Source of the DNA: Sulfurospirillum arcachonense | GTDB taxonomy: Bacteria > Campylobacterota > Campylobacteria > Campylobacterales > Sulfurospirillaceae | NCBI GenBank assembly: GCA_015662785.1 | Contig: DQTM01000197.1 | Span: forward strand, 1 to 14,956 | Length of the DNA: 14,956 nt | Direction: 5' to 3' | Shown: one piece after another, positions 1 to 7,354 of the stretch | Numbering within the stretch: position 1 is the first letter of the stretch | How the letters are laid out: each line of letters starts with the position of its first letter | Notes under the pieces: generated by a model | What the model saw: only the letters and a program-made list of their open reading frames with translations | What the model was told of the DNA's origin: nothing | Database searches by the model: none | Position numbers and translations under genes: made by a program

Positions 1-1038
1 AAGCTAGAGTTTCTAACTCTTTATTTGCACACTCTAAAGTTATATTTTCCTTTTTAGATTTCATCTCTTCGGTCTTATCGTAACAGACAAAAAGATACTC
101 TTTTATTTTGTTTTTTATACCATAAATAGAAATTATCTTTACATCTAGCCAGTACTCTGTACCATCAACTGTTTGATTTTTGATAATTGCAGAGAATGTT
201 CTATCTTTAATAGCAAATAGTTCTGATTTACTGATTTTTTGTGTCATACAAACAGGATGCTCATACCCCAAAAGTGTTTCTTTACTAAATCCAGTTTTAT
301 TACAAAAAGCATCACTACAATACGTAACTATTCCTAAGTCATTTGTTTTAGAAATAATAACATGCTGTCCTACTGATTCAAGTAAACGAGTAATTTCTTC
401 AGTTTTTAGTTTTACTTTCTCTTCAAGAAGTTTATTAATCATTTTCAATGATTTTGTATGTTTTTTATTCTCTTTTTGTATAGGCATAAATATGTATTTT
501 GCTTCAAGCATTAATATAATGAGAGTCAAAAGAAGTATTAAAGATGCGATAGTTATTAGTTTTTCTCTATTTTTTTCACCATGATTTTGAAATTGTGCAA
601 CAACTCTGTCAAGTTCTAACAAAAGTACTTCAGAATTTTCTAGTATATACATATAGTTTTTTTCATCCCATTGTGTAAAAAAGTTTTTAGAGTTTAAAAT
701 ATATGTTCTAAGCATTTTATCTATGTTATGTTCTTTAAAATAAGAGTTATAAAGTTCATCTGAAAGTTTTTGTTTGATTAGATAATCATGATTGTTTTTT
801 AATTTTTTTATTAATGCTAGTCCATCATTTTTATATGATATATTGCCATTTATGTAGTATTTTGTCGCTAAAAGAGCAATTTGTTGTGATAACATTCTTT
901 GTTGACCACTAACATTTATATGTTTACTATCGTTGATTTGAGAGTTAATAAGGTATATTAAATTTAGATAAGAAGCTATAGAAAAATAGCAATTAGTAGT
1001 AGACCAACCCAGTACTTTTTAAGAAATGAGTTCAGCAA
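1..1038 (-). pseudogene. PilJ-like / PAS membrane sensor, frameshifted near its start, C-terminus beyond window
   Basis: Translating the minus strand gives one long open frame from about 1031 down to the window edge. It holds a periplasmic PilJ/NarX-type segment (VSGQQRMLSQQ around 890-930), a membrane helix (ITIASLILLLTLIILML around 500-560), a charged coiled-coil linker, then a PAS domain (GIVTYCSDAFCNKTGFSKE, about 270-345) and the start of a second coil at the edge. The output domain (kinase, GGDEF or other) is outside the window. That frame has no usable start codon. An N-terminus with a good membrane helix (KKYWVGLLLIAIF) lies upstream in other frames; adding one A at 1017-1020 and one T in the coding-strand T5 run (983-987) joins a TTG start at 1038 (AGAGG 8 bases upstream) to the sensor. 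Two homopolymer contractions are therefore inferred. PAS identity is fairly sure; the exact start is not. Confidence 0.7.
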
Positions 1039-1097
1039 AGTGCACACCTCTATTATTGACTGTTGTTAGTCTATCACAATATTACTCAAAAGTTTAC

Positions 1098-2231
1098 TTA
1101 AATATTATCTATTGCTATTTTTATTCTTTTTAGTCCCTCTTCAAGTAGCACTTTTGTAGTTCCAAAGTTCAATCTAACGAAGTTTTCATTACCAAATCTA
1201 TCACCTTCACTCAATCCTACTCCATATGATAAAAAGTATTCATATGGATTATCTAATTTTAGTGCACTTACATCAATCCAAGCTAGGTAAGTTGCATCTT
1301 GGTCTAAAAGTTTTAGTTTAGGTTCATTTGAAATAAAATCTTGAATGACTTTTAAGTTGTTGGCTAGATATACTCGAAGTTTTTCAAGCCAGACATCACA
1401 TGAAGTGTAGGCGACTCTTGTAGCTGTTATAGCAAGTAGGTTTATTTCACTAGAGAGTCCAGCAAGTTCTCTTTTAAAATTTTTTCTTACATGTACATCA
1501 GGAATTACAGCAAATGAGCTTTGTAAACCAGCTATATTAAATGTTTTGCTAGGAGCCAAGAGAGTGATACTTCTTTTTGCTATCTCTTCGTTGAGTGAAG
1601 CTATTGGTATATGCTTTGCTTTTGGATTTAAAATTAAATCAGCGTGTATTTCATCTGAACAGATTGTTAAGTCATATTTTATACATATACTTGCAATTTT
1701 TTCAAGTTCATCTTTGGTAAAAACAGTTCCACCTGGGTTGTAAGGGTTACAAAACATAAATAGTTTACATGTAGAGGTAATTTTACTTTCAAAATCTTCA
1801 AAATCTATCGTCCATCTGTTGTTTTTCTCTACAAGAGGTACTTTTATGATATTTTTCTTCGCATTTTGTGGTGCATTTACAAAGTGAGGGTAGATTGGAG
1901 TGTTTATGATAACATCTTGCGTTGTTACAGATCGACAAGCTATATTCATACCTGGAACAACGCCTGGTAACCAAACAATCCAATTAGAGTCTGTTTTCCA
2001 ATTGTAATGACGAGCTAAAAAATCTACTACGGCTTGATTTGTACCATCATCTACACTAGTATAACCAAAAACACCATGTTCGACTCTTGCTTGTAAAGCA
2101 TCTATAATACACTGAGGAGATTTGAAATCCATATCTGCAACCCACATTGGTATAACATCTTGGTTTTTATATCTATCCCATTTTTCACAGTGGCTTCTTG
2201 TTCTATCTACTTTTTTATCAAATAAATTCAT
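1098..2231 (-). CDS. MalY/PatB-type PLP-dependent C-S lyase (cystathionine beta-lyase family)
   Basis: A 377-residue fold-type I aminotransferase-like enzyme, predicted cytosolic, probably cleaving the C-S bond of cystathionine or cysteine conjugates to a thiol, pyruvate and ammonia. Visible family marks are VADMDFKSP near residue 32, the NPYNPGG loop at 162-168, DEIHADL at 193-199 contacting the cofactor, the PLP lysine K229 in APSKTFN, and the carboxylate-binding arginine R353 in VRLNFG. Length is normal for the family (about 390). An in-frame ATG lies 11 codons upstream, but AAAGGAG eight bases before the ATG at 2231 fixes the start there. It is divergent from the K+ channel gene and downstream of the broken sensor gene on the same strand. 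True substrate cannot be told from sequence; an aminotransferase role is the alternative. It carries two TACATGTA words, one encoding STCK at 153-156. Confidence 0.88.
   Translation of the reverse strand: MNLFDKKVDRTRSHCEKWDRYKNQDVIPMWVADMDFKSPQCIIDALQARVEHGVFGYTSVDDGTNQAVVDFLARHYNWKTDSNWIVWLPGVVPGMNIACRSVTTQDVIINTPIYPHFVNAPQNAKKNIIKVPLVEKNNRWTIDFEDFESKITSTCKLFMFCNPYNPGGTVFTKDELEKIASICIKYDLTICSDEIHADLILNPKAKHIPIASLNEEIAKRSITLLAPSKTFNIAGLQSSFAVIPDVHVRKNFKRELAGLSSEINLLAITATRVAYTSCDVWLEKLRVYLANNLKVIQDFISNEPKLKLLDQDATYLAWIDVSALKLDNPYEYFLSYGVGLSEGDRFGNENFVRLNFGTTKVLLEEGLKRIKIAIDNI
1488..1495. repeat. TACATGTA word, site 1
   Basis: Inside the C-S lyase gene. The coding strand reads GTA CAT GTA AGA (VHVR). 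Extended form on that strand: TGTACATGTAAGA. Confidence 0.8.
1766..1773. repeat. TACATGTA word, site 2
   Basis: Inside the C-S lyase gene, minus strand CCTCTACATGTAAACT, encoding STCK at residues 153-156. Matches the long consensus. Confidence 0.85.
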
Positions 2232-2239
2232 ATAATTAA

Positions 2240-2246
2240 CTCCTTT
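2240..2246 (-). promoter_or_regulatory. Ribosome binding site deciding the C-S lyase start
   Basis: The minus strand reads AAAGGAG eight bases before the ATG at 2231. The upstream in-frame ATG has no such site, so the shorter protein is preferred. Confidence 0.7.
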
Positions 2247-2317
2247 AAAATAGTAGTTTACCATAAATTTAAGAACATTACAGTAACATTAATATTGTCA
2301 TTTTTTAGGAGTATGTT

Positions 2318-2986
2318 ATGAATATAACAACCATTACTAAAGAAAATAACTTTTTTTATCTTTTTTTTGCATTGGTATTTATGTTATTGTCTTCTTCTTT
2401 GGTAGCACAGCTTGGTGAAGAAGAGCATCATTACTTATTTGAATTTCTTACTATTGGAATGTTACTACTAAGTCTTAAAAGTCTAAAAAATGACAAAACT
2501 TGGTTTTGGGCAGTTGGTATTTTAGCTATGACTAGTGTGGTTCTTTTTGTATCAAATAGATTTTTTACCATTTATTATACTGAGTTTATAACACTTCTAA
2601 TTTGGGCTATATTTTTTATAGGTTGTTTTAAAGTTTTAGTAAAAAGCATTATCAATAGTAAGCAAATAGACCAAAATATGATAGTAGGATCTATGGTTCT
2701 TTATCTTCTTATAGGATTACTTTATACTTCTATCTACTTGTTTATTTTACGTATTGTACCAAACTCATTTCACGGGTTAGAATTTACATCTTTAAGTGAG
2801 GATTTTTCTATAGTAACATACTATAGTTTTGTTACGCTTACTACTTTAGGGTATGGAGATATATATCCACAAGAACCTATTGCTAGGTTTTTTGTGATTA
2901 GTGAGTCCATTGTAGGTGTATTTTATATTGCAATCATAGTATCTAGTTTAGTAAGTGCAAGGTTGGGTTCCATATCAAAGAATTAA
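2318..2986 (+). CDS. Six-helix potassium channel (Ion_trans_2 type)
   Basis: A 222-residue inner-membrane protein with about six hydrophobic helices (near 11-30, 38-55, 61-79, 85-108, 121-146, 190-212). Before the last helix is a re-entrant pore loop with the K+ selectivity filter TTLGYGD at 175-181. The family forms tetrameric K+ pores. There is no arginine-rich S4 segment, so voltage gating is unlikely, and no cytoplasmic RCK/TrkA domain, so gating is unclear. AGGAG at 2307-2311 precedes the ATG by six bases. It is divergent from the C-S lyase, and its stop overlaps the stop of the convergent Kef antiporter gene, pairing two cation-flux genes tail to tail. Reading frame intact. Channel identity is firm; physiological role is inferred. 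Confidence 0.88.
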   Translation: MNITTITKENNFFYLFFALVFMLLSSSLVAQLGEEEHHYLFEFLTIGMLLLSLKSLKNDKTWFWAVGILAMTSVVLFVSNRFFTIYYTEFITLLIWAIFFIGCFKVLVKSIINSKQIDQNMIVGSMVLYLLIGLLYTSIYLFILRIVPNSFHGLEFTSLSEDFSIVTYYSFVTLTTLGYGDIYPQEPIARFFVISESIVGVFYIAIIVSSLVSARLGSISKN

Positions 2987-3411
2987 CAGCTATTTATAAC
3001 TGCTCTGCTTACCTCTACATTTTCAACTATGACATTGTTTATGTTTAGCTCTTTGATACTCTCTTTTTCTCTATTACTGTGTACTTTTACCAATATTTTA
3101 TCACTTGGAACAAAAGTTTGTAAAATTTCACAAATTTGATATAACTTTTTAGGGTTATCAATAGCAACTATGATTTTTTTTGCATCTTTTAGATAAGTGT
3201 TTTTAAGAATGTTTTTTTTGAGAGCATTACCAAATATAATAGGCTCTTTTTTATTGAGCCCTTTGTGGTAAGAGTGTATATCGTTTTCTACTATGATATA
3301 CAAATCGCCTTTATCTTTAAAAGCTTTTGCTGCACTCTGTCCAAACTCACCATAGCCTAAGATAACTACATGGTCTTTTATTTTATTGACTGCGTATGAT
3401 GAAATTTCCAT
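2983..3411 (-). CDS. Kef antiporter, C-terminal TrkA-N (RCK) piece
   Basis: A 142-residue Rossmann fold. VVILGYGEFGQSAAKAF near its start is the GxGxxG dinucleotide-binding motif, followed by the acidic strand end VENDI and the strand KKIIVAIDN. It is shifted relative to the membrane piece and overlaps it by 34 bases. The ATG at 3411 has no convincing ribosome binding site, so independent translation is doubtful. A free-standing TrkA-like regulator is less likely, because the fused arrangement of the Kef family is reproduced exactly. Confidence 0.75.
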   Translation of the reverse strand: MEISSYAVNKIKDHVVILGYGEFGQSAAKAFKDKGDLYIIVENDIHSYHKGLNKKEPIIFGNALKKNILKNTYLKDAKKIIVAIDNPKKLYQICEILQTFVPSDKILVKVHSNREKESIKELNINNVIVENVEVSRAVINSC

Positions 3412-4046
3412 TTTAGAGTCATCTTTTTTTTTATGATTTTATCTGTAATTTGAGTAAGATTTTTTAGTATAATAGGAGTTAAAATCATAGATATAACTAT
3501 AGTTACAATCATAACCTGTCCATAAGGTGCAACTATGAGCTCATTAGTTCGTGCAAGTTCAAGAATAGCTAGTGAAAACTCACCAACTTGTATAACTGAC
3601 AAGGCTGTTTTAAAGCTTGTTTTACTGTTTTCTCTAAGTCTAACAATAGCAAATATAATGATAAATTTTAGAATAAAAATAGCTACTAAAAGTAAAACTA
3701 TTGTGTGTAAATACTCTGCTATAATTGCAAAATCTATTTGCATTCCAACAGTTATGAAAAATATACCTAAAAGAATATCTCTAAACGGAATCAAGTCAGC
3801 TTCAGCTTGGTGCTTGAACTTGGTTTCAGATATAAGCATACCAGCTATAAAAGCTCCAAGTGAGTATGAAAACCCTAATTCATGAGCTAAGTAAGATGAA
3901 CCAATAGCTAAAAACAAAATCGTACCAACAAATAGTTCATCTGAGTTAGTTTTAGTTATGAGTACAAAGAATTTTTCTAAGAAAAACTTACCCAAAACAT
4001 ATAAAATAGCTAGTAGTATAACCGCATTTATGAAAGTACTGATCAA
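3378..4046 (-). CDS. Kef antiporter, middle piece (rest of membrane domain)
   Basis: This 222-residue stretch is in the same frame as the N-terminal piece; the open frame actually continues up to the TAA at 4121, and the TTG at 4046 is only the first possible start. It holds the family signature ELGFSYSLGAFIAGMLISET and the later FITVGMQIDF helix. It ends out of frame just after the A9 run, so the last dozen residues are spurious. Confidence 0.7.
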   Translation of the reverse strand: MISTFINAVILLAILYVLGKFFLEKFFVLITKTNSDELFVGTILFLAIGSSYLAHELGFSYSLGAFIAGMLISETKFKHQAEADLIPFRDILLGIFFITVGMQIDFAIIAEYLHTIVLLLVAIFILKFIIIFAIVRLRENSKTSFKTALSVIQVGEFSLAILELARTNELIVAPYGQVMIVTIVISMILTPIILKNLTQITDKIIKKKMTLKWKFHHTQSIK

Positions 4047-4118
4047 TATCTCAGAAACATTGCCACTATCGCTTGCTAAAAAGCCTAAAAGAAGTAAAAT
4101 AGGTATAACAGCAATATC

Positions 4119-4577
4119 TTACATAATAAGTATACCAAGAGCACGTTGACCATGTCTTTTGTTGATTTCACCGTTTTCGTTAAATGTTTTTAGAACAATT
4201 GCGGTTGATGACAGAGCAATAGCTAATGAAATAACAATTGACATTTTTTGCTCTATTCCCATCATATAAAAGCTTAACAAATAAACTACAATAGCAGTTA
4301 TTATAATTTGCAATGAACCAGCTACAAATACTTCATATCTCATTTTTTTAAGATGTGAAATAGAAAATTCAAGACCAATAGTAAACATTAAAAATACAAC
4401 ACCAAACTCTGCTATCTCTTTTAACTCGTGATTGTGCACAGCATCATGAAGACCAAATCCATAAGCTATGATAGTTCCTGTAGCAATGTACCCTATAATA
4501 GTAGGTAAGCCAAACTTTTTTAAAATAATGTTACATATCAAAGATATGAGTAGTGTAAAAACAATGATACTAAGCAT
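4119..4577 (-). CDS. Kef antiporter, N-terminal piece (membrane domain)
   Basis: This 152-residue open piece carries about the first five helices of the Na+/H+-exchanger fold, including FGLPTIIGYIATGTIIAYG and the conserved FGVVFLMFTIGLEFS stretch. It stops at the TAA that replaces a conserved Gln codon. Alone it would lack the rest of the transport core, so it should not be functional. Confidence 0.75.
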   Translation of the reverse strand: MLSIIVFTLLISLICNIILKKFGLPTIIGYIATGTIIAYGFGLHDAVHNHELKEIAEFGVVFLMFTIGLEFSISHLKKMRYEVFVAGSLQIIITAIVVYLLSFYMMGIEQKMSIVISLAIALSSTAIVLKTFNENGEINKRHGQRALGILIM

Positions 4578-4651
4578 ATGGTGACCTTTTATAAAATATT
4601 TAAGGTATTATAGTAAAATAAAATTAATATGAGTCAAAAAAGGATTTTAAA

Positions 4652-5404
4652 TTGAGTTGGATGGTTATATTTATTGTAGTTTTTTTATTTTATATGTTGA
4701 CAAAAGGCTATAAAACAGCTGATTACCAACATATACATGTAAACAAAAAGCAGAAGTTAAGAGGTGATTTAGCAGAGCATGAAGCTGGACTTTTAGTGGC
4801 ACTTATGGCAAAAGTTGCTAAGGCAGATGGTAAAGTATGTGAGTTAGAAGCTGAGCTTTTAAGTCTAACTTTTACTGATATAGCAAAGGTTTTTGAAGAC
4901 AGTGAAGCTATAAGAGAGCAGTTAAAAGAGATATATAAAAGAGAGATGCAGAGTTTTGATAACACCATAACAGTTTCACAGAAGTATCTAAAACTTACAA
5001 GTAGAGACTATCGTAAGCGTTTAGGTGTGATGGAATACCTTCTCAATCTTGCTTTTATTGATAGTGATTTTTCAAAAGCAGAGTTTATGATATGTGAAGA
5101 TATAGCCAATGCTTTAGAGATAAAAAGAGCAGATTTTGAGGGAATGATAGCTAGATTTGAGCAGTTTTATACACAAAAAAGAGAACAAGCTGGAATGAAC
5201 CTCAAAAAAGCTTATGAAGTTTTAGGATTGGAAGAGGGTGTTGAGTTCGCTGTGGTAAAAAAAGAGTATAGAAAACTTGTAAGGCAATACCATCCAGACA
5301 TATTGATGGGACAGGGCAAAGAACAGTCTATAATAGACCAAGCAACCGAGAAACTGCAAGAGATAAATGAAGCTTATGAGATTGTAAAGAAAAATTTAGT
5401 ATAA
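4652..5404 (+). CDS. DjlA-like membrane-anchored co-chaperone with TerB and C-terminal J domain
   Basis: A 250-residue protein: one N-terminal membrane helix (residues 4-17), a TerB-like helical domain (about 42-165, with VALMAKVAKADGKV typical of the TerB/DjlA acidic helix) and a J domain at the extreme C-terminus (about 184-250) with the HPD tripeptide at 214-216. J domains stimulate DnaK ATPase through HPD; DjlA proteins do this at the inner membrane. This domain order and length match DjlA (about 270 residues). The TTG start at 4652 is favoured because AGGA at 4641-4644 is seven bases upstream; the in-frame ATG three codons later is the alternative. It is divergent from the Kef gene and 31 bases before purH, so they may be co-transcribed. 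A TACATGTA word near its 5' end encodes HIHV. Confidence 0.85.
   Translation: MSWMVIFIVVFLFYMLTKGYKTADYQHIHVNKKQKLRGDLAEHEAGLLVALMAKVAKADGKVCELEAELLSLTFTDIAKVFEDSEAIREQLKEIYKREMQSFDNTITVSQKYLKLTSRDYRKRLGVMEYLLNLAFIDSDFSKAEFMICEDIANALEIKRADFEGMIARFEQFYTQKREQAGMNLKKAYEVLGLEEGVEFAVVKKEYRKLVRQYHPDILMGQGKEQSIIDQATEKLQEINEAYEIVKKNLV
4734..4741. repeat. TACATGTA word, site 3
   Basis: Inside the J-protein gene just after the membrane helix; CAT ATA CAT GTA AAC encodes HIHVN. Extended form TATACATGTAAAC. Confidence 0.8.
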
Positions 5405-5405
5405 T
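5400..5405 (+). promoter_or_regulatory. Possible -10 box upstream of purH
   Basis: TATAAT overlaps the stop codon of the J-protein gene, 30 bases before the purH start. There is no good -35, which is common in Campylobacterota sigma-70 promoters. It would allow purH to be transcribed independently. Support is a single hexamer in AT-rich DNA. Confidence 0.35.
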
Positions 5406-5417
5406 CGCGAAAATATA

Positions 5418-5425
5418 TACATGTA
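5418..5425. repeat. TACATGTA word, site 4, abutting the purH ribosome binding site
   Basis: Intergenic. It reads TATACATGTAAGGGTAAG; the AAGGG after the word is the purH ribosome binding site. Confidence 0.85.
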
Positions 5426-5435
5426 AGGGTAAGAA

Positions 5436-6968
5436 TTGAGAGCATTAATTAGCGTAAGTGACAAAACAGGTGTAGTAGAGTTTGCTAAAGATTTAGAGTC
5501 TTTAGGGTATGAGATTATATCAACGGGAGGCACTTTTAAACTTTTAAAAGAAAATAGCATAAAAGCTATTGAGATAGATGAAGTTACTAAGTTTCCAGAG
5601 TGTTTTGAAGGTCGTGTTAAAACTTTAAACCCTTATGTTCATGGTGGTATTTTGTATCGTCGTGATAAAGAGTCTCATATAGCTCAAGCTAAAGAGCTAG
5701 GAGTTGAGGCGATTGATTTGGTTTGCGTAAATCTTTATCCATTTAAAGAGACTATTGCTAAAACTGATGATTTTGATGAGATTATAGAGAACATTGACAT
5801 TGGTGGACCAGCTATGGTTAGAAGTGCTGCGAAGAATTTTAATAGCGTTGTGATAGTTACTGATGTTACTGATTTTGATATAGTTATAGATGCTCTTAAA
5901 AATGATAAAAATAGTGTTGAGTTTAGACGTGACTTGATGATAAAAGCTTATGAGCATACAGCAGCGTATGACAGTATGATTGCAAATTATATGAATAAAA
6001 GATTCAACGGTGGTTTTGGTCAAAAGCAGTTTATCGTAGGTGAAAAAGCATTCGATACTCGTTATGGAGAGAATCCACATCAGCAAGGTGCATTGTATGA
6101 GTTTGATTATTTTTTCTCAAATAACTTCAAAACTTTAAAAGGTGAAGCAAGTTTTAACAACATGAATGACATCAATGGAGCTATAAAAATAGCAGCTTCA
6201 TTTGGAGAAGCTCCGGCAGTTTCTATCATCAAACATGCAAATCCTTGTGGTTTTGCTATGGGTGATAATGTTTTAGACTCTTATGAAAAAGCGCTAAAAT
6301 GTGACCCAGTTTCTGCATTTGGTGGTGTTGTAGCCATTAACGGAACTCTTGATGTTGCATTAGCTACTAAGATAAATGAGATTTTTGTAGAGGTAATAAT
6401 TGCAGCCAATGTAGATGAAGAAGCATTAGCAGTATTTGAGAAGAAAAAAAGAATTAAAATCTTTACGCAAGAGAGTAAATATCTTGTACTAAATGGCGAT
6501 GAATACGACTTTAAACATGTTGATGGTGGTTTTGTTTACCAAAATAGCGACAAAGTAGAAGATGATGAAGTAAGTAGCTCTACATGTAAGACTACAAGGA
6601 AAGCAGATAAGCAAGAGATGAGTGATCTTGAAATCGCTGTAAAAGTAGCTGCTCTTACAAAGTCCAATTGTGTTGTATATGTTAAAGACAGTGCAATGGT
6701 AGCAATTGGTATGGGTATGACTAGCCGTGTTGATGCTGCAAAATCTGCTTTACGTAAAGCAGAAGATATGGGCATAGACTTAGAGGGTTGTTCAATGGCT
6801 AGTGAAGCATTTTTCCCATTTAGAGATTCTATTGATGCGGCAGCCAAGGCTGGTGTAAAGTCTATAATAGAACCAGGTGGAAGTATTAGAGATGATGAAG
6901 TAATAGATGCTGCAAATGAACATGGAATAGCACTTTATTTTACAGGAATAAGACACTTTTTACACTAA
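5436..6968 (+). CDS. purH: Bifunctional AICAR formyltransferase / IMP cyclohydrolase
   Basis: A 510-residue cytosolic enzyme for the last two steps of de novo purine synthesis: formylation of AICAR by 10-formyl-THF, then ring closure to IMP. The N-terminal MGS-like cyclohydrolase domain (about 1-145) has ALISVSDKTG, the STGGT phosphate loop and NLYPF at 99-103. The transformylase domain follows, with RYGENPHQ at 209-216, the catalytic K266-H267 in IIKHANPCG, and SAFGGVVA. The C-terminal GGSIRDDEVI and FTGIRHF match the family end. Length is close to E. coli PurH (529) and no lesion is seen. The TTG start is supported by AAGGG at 5425-5429, six bases upstream, and by homologous N-termini that begin just before RALISVSDK. 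A TACATGTA word encodes STCK at 382-385, between conserved blocks. Another overlaps its ribosome binding site. Confidence 0.96.
   Translation: MRALISVSDKTGVVEFAKDLESLGYEIISTGGTFKLLKENSIKAIEIDEVTKFPECFEGRVKTLNPYVHGGILYRRDKESHIAQAKELGVEAIDLVCVNLYPFKETIAKTDDFDEIIENIDIGGPAMVRSAAKNFNSVVIVTDVTDFDIVIDALKNDKNSVEFRRDLMIKAYEHTAAYDSMIANYMNKRFNGGFGQKQFIVGEKAFDTRYGENPHQQGALYEFDYFFSNNFKTLKGEASFNNMNDINGAIKIAASFGEAPAVSIIKHANPCGFAMGDNVLDSYEKALKCDPVSAFGGVVAINGTLDVALATKINEIFVEVIIAANVDEEALAVFEKKKRIKIFTQESKYLVLNGDEYDFKHVDGGFVYQNSDKVEDDEVSSSTCKTTRKADKQEMSDLEIAVKVAALTKSNCVVYVKDSAMVAIGMGMTSRVDAAKSALRKAEDMGIDLEGCSMASEAFFPFRDSIDAAAKAGVKSIIEPGGSIRDDEVIDAANEHGIALYFTGIRHFLH
6581..6588. repeat. TACATGTA word, site 5
   Basis: Inside purH; reads GCTCTACATGTAAGAC and encodes STCK at residues 382-385. 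Confidence 0.85.
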
Positions 6969-6993
6969 ACTTGATATAAGTCATAGAAATTTA

Positions 6994-7024
6994 AGATAGT
7001 ATATGGGATAATTATATGCTATCT
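6994..7024 (+). other. 11-bp stem-loop between purH and the STAS gene
   Basis: The arms 6994-7004 and 7014-7024 are inverted repeats with ten Watson-Crick pairs and one G-T wobble, separated by a nine-base loop. There is no T tract after it, so a classical intrinsic terminator is not supported. A weak terminator, an RNA processing or leader structure, or an operator ahead of the signalling genes are the options. It ends five bases before a TACATGTA word. Confidence 0.6.
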
Positions 7025-7029
7025 AAATC

Positions 7030-7037
7030 TACATGTA
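7030..7037. repeat. TACATGTA word, site 6, abutting the STAS-gene ribosome binding site
   Basis: Intergenic, five bases after the 6994-7024 hairpin. Reads AATCTACATGTAAGGGCAA, sharing ACATGTAAGGG with site 4 and again supplying AAGGG ahead of a gene start. Confidence 0.85.
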
Positions 7038-7046
7038 AGGGCAAAC

Positions 7047-7354
7047 ATAAAACTAACTGTGACAAATAACTCATCAAGTACTATTATAAATACAGAAAAA
7101 ATATAAAAAGCTTAAGTGATAACGACGATATAAAAATGGCTATAGAAAATGCTTGGAACAGCAATAGTGATAATTCAATCGAAATTCATATAAAAGACTC
7201 TTTTATAGTAACATCTTCAGTGATAGGGTTTCTAATTAAATTTATAAAAAAAGATAAAATTCCTATAACACTATATATAACAAATGATGAGCTATATGAG
7301 ATGATGGATGATATGAATCTCATACAGGCATTGAATATCAAAAAGGCTATATAA
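7047..7354 (+). pseudogene. STAS-like small protein, frameshifted and lacking a normal start codon
   Basis: AAGGG at 7037-7041 is followed after five bases by ATA AAA CTA ACT GTG, reading KLTVTNNSSSTIINTEK before a TAA at 7104-7106. One extra A in the A6 run 7096-7101 joins this to the downstream frame (NIKSLSDNDDIK, then the piece from 7136), giving about 102 residues with a credible N-terminus. The start would be ATA, one transition from ATG. The downstream part has the alternating strand/helix pattern of STAS domains, small proteins that dock partner or anti-sigma-like regulators. Its stop overlaps the chemoreceptor start (TAATG), implying translational coupling. The STAS call rests on pattern only. 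Confidence 0.55.
7136..7354 (+). CDS. STAS-like protein, open C-terminal piece
   Basis: A 72-residue open piece with IEIHIKDSFIVTSSVIGFLI (strand then the helix that follows the usual Ser-rich turn) and IPITLYITNDELYEMMDDM (next strand and helix), ending NLIQALNIKKAI like a STAS C-terminus. The ATG at 7136 has no clear ribosome binding site, so it is probably the remainder of the longer frame beginning at 7047. Confidence 0.5.
   Translation: MAIENAWNSNSDNSIEIHIKDSFIVTSSVIGFLIKFIKKDKIPITLYITNDELYEMMDDMNLIQALNIKKAI

Larger units (their letters stand above)
2983..4577 (-). pseudogene. Kef-type monovalent cation/proton antiporter with TrkA-N domain, broken twice
   Basis: The three pieces together make about 531 codons, the usual length of a CPA2 (KefB/KefC-like) exchanger: about 12 membrane helices followed by a cytosolic Rossmann TrkA-N domain that binds a nucleotide and gates K+/H+ exchange. 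Start ATG at 4577 has AAGG seven bases upstream. Lesion one is an in-frame TAA at 4119-4121 where the family has Gln (LGILIM-Q-DIAVIP), a single C-to-T change; the frame stays open beyond it. Lesion two is a frame change at an A9 run on the coding strand (3424-3432); ten A's, or seven, would join KIIKKK to DDSKMEISS and on to the TrkA-N domain. As written, only the first 152 residues come from the native start. Transcriptional slippage on A9 could rescue the second lesion but not the first. The gene is convergent with the K+ channel and divergent from the J-protein gene. Family call is firm; whether it is dead, phase-variable or mis-assembled is open. Confidence 0.85.

Noticed and set aside
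180..584. A 134-residue open frame on the plus strand.
   Set aside because: It lies antisense to the linker and PAS domain of the sensor gene, whose minus-strand translation has clear domains; it has no ribosome binding site or recognisable motif.
6994..7024. Intrinsic terminator of purH.
   Set aside because: The stem is AT-rich and no T tract follows, so it is recorded as a hairpin of unknown role.
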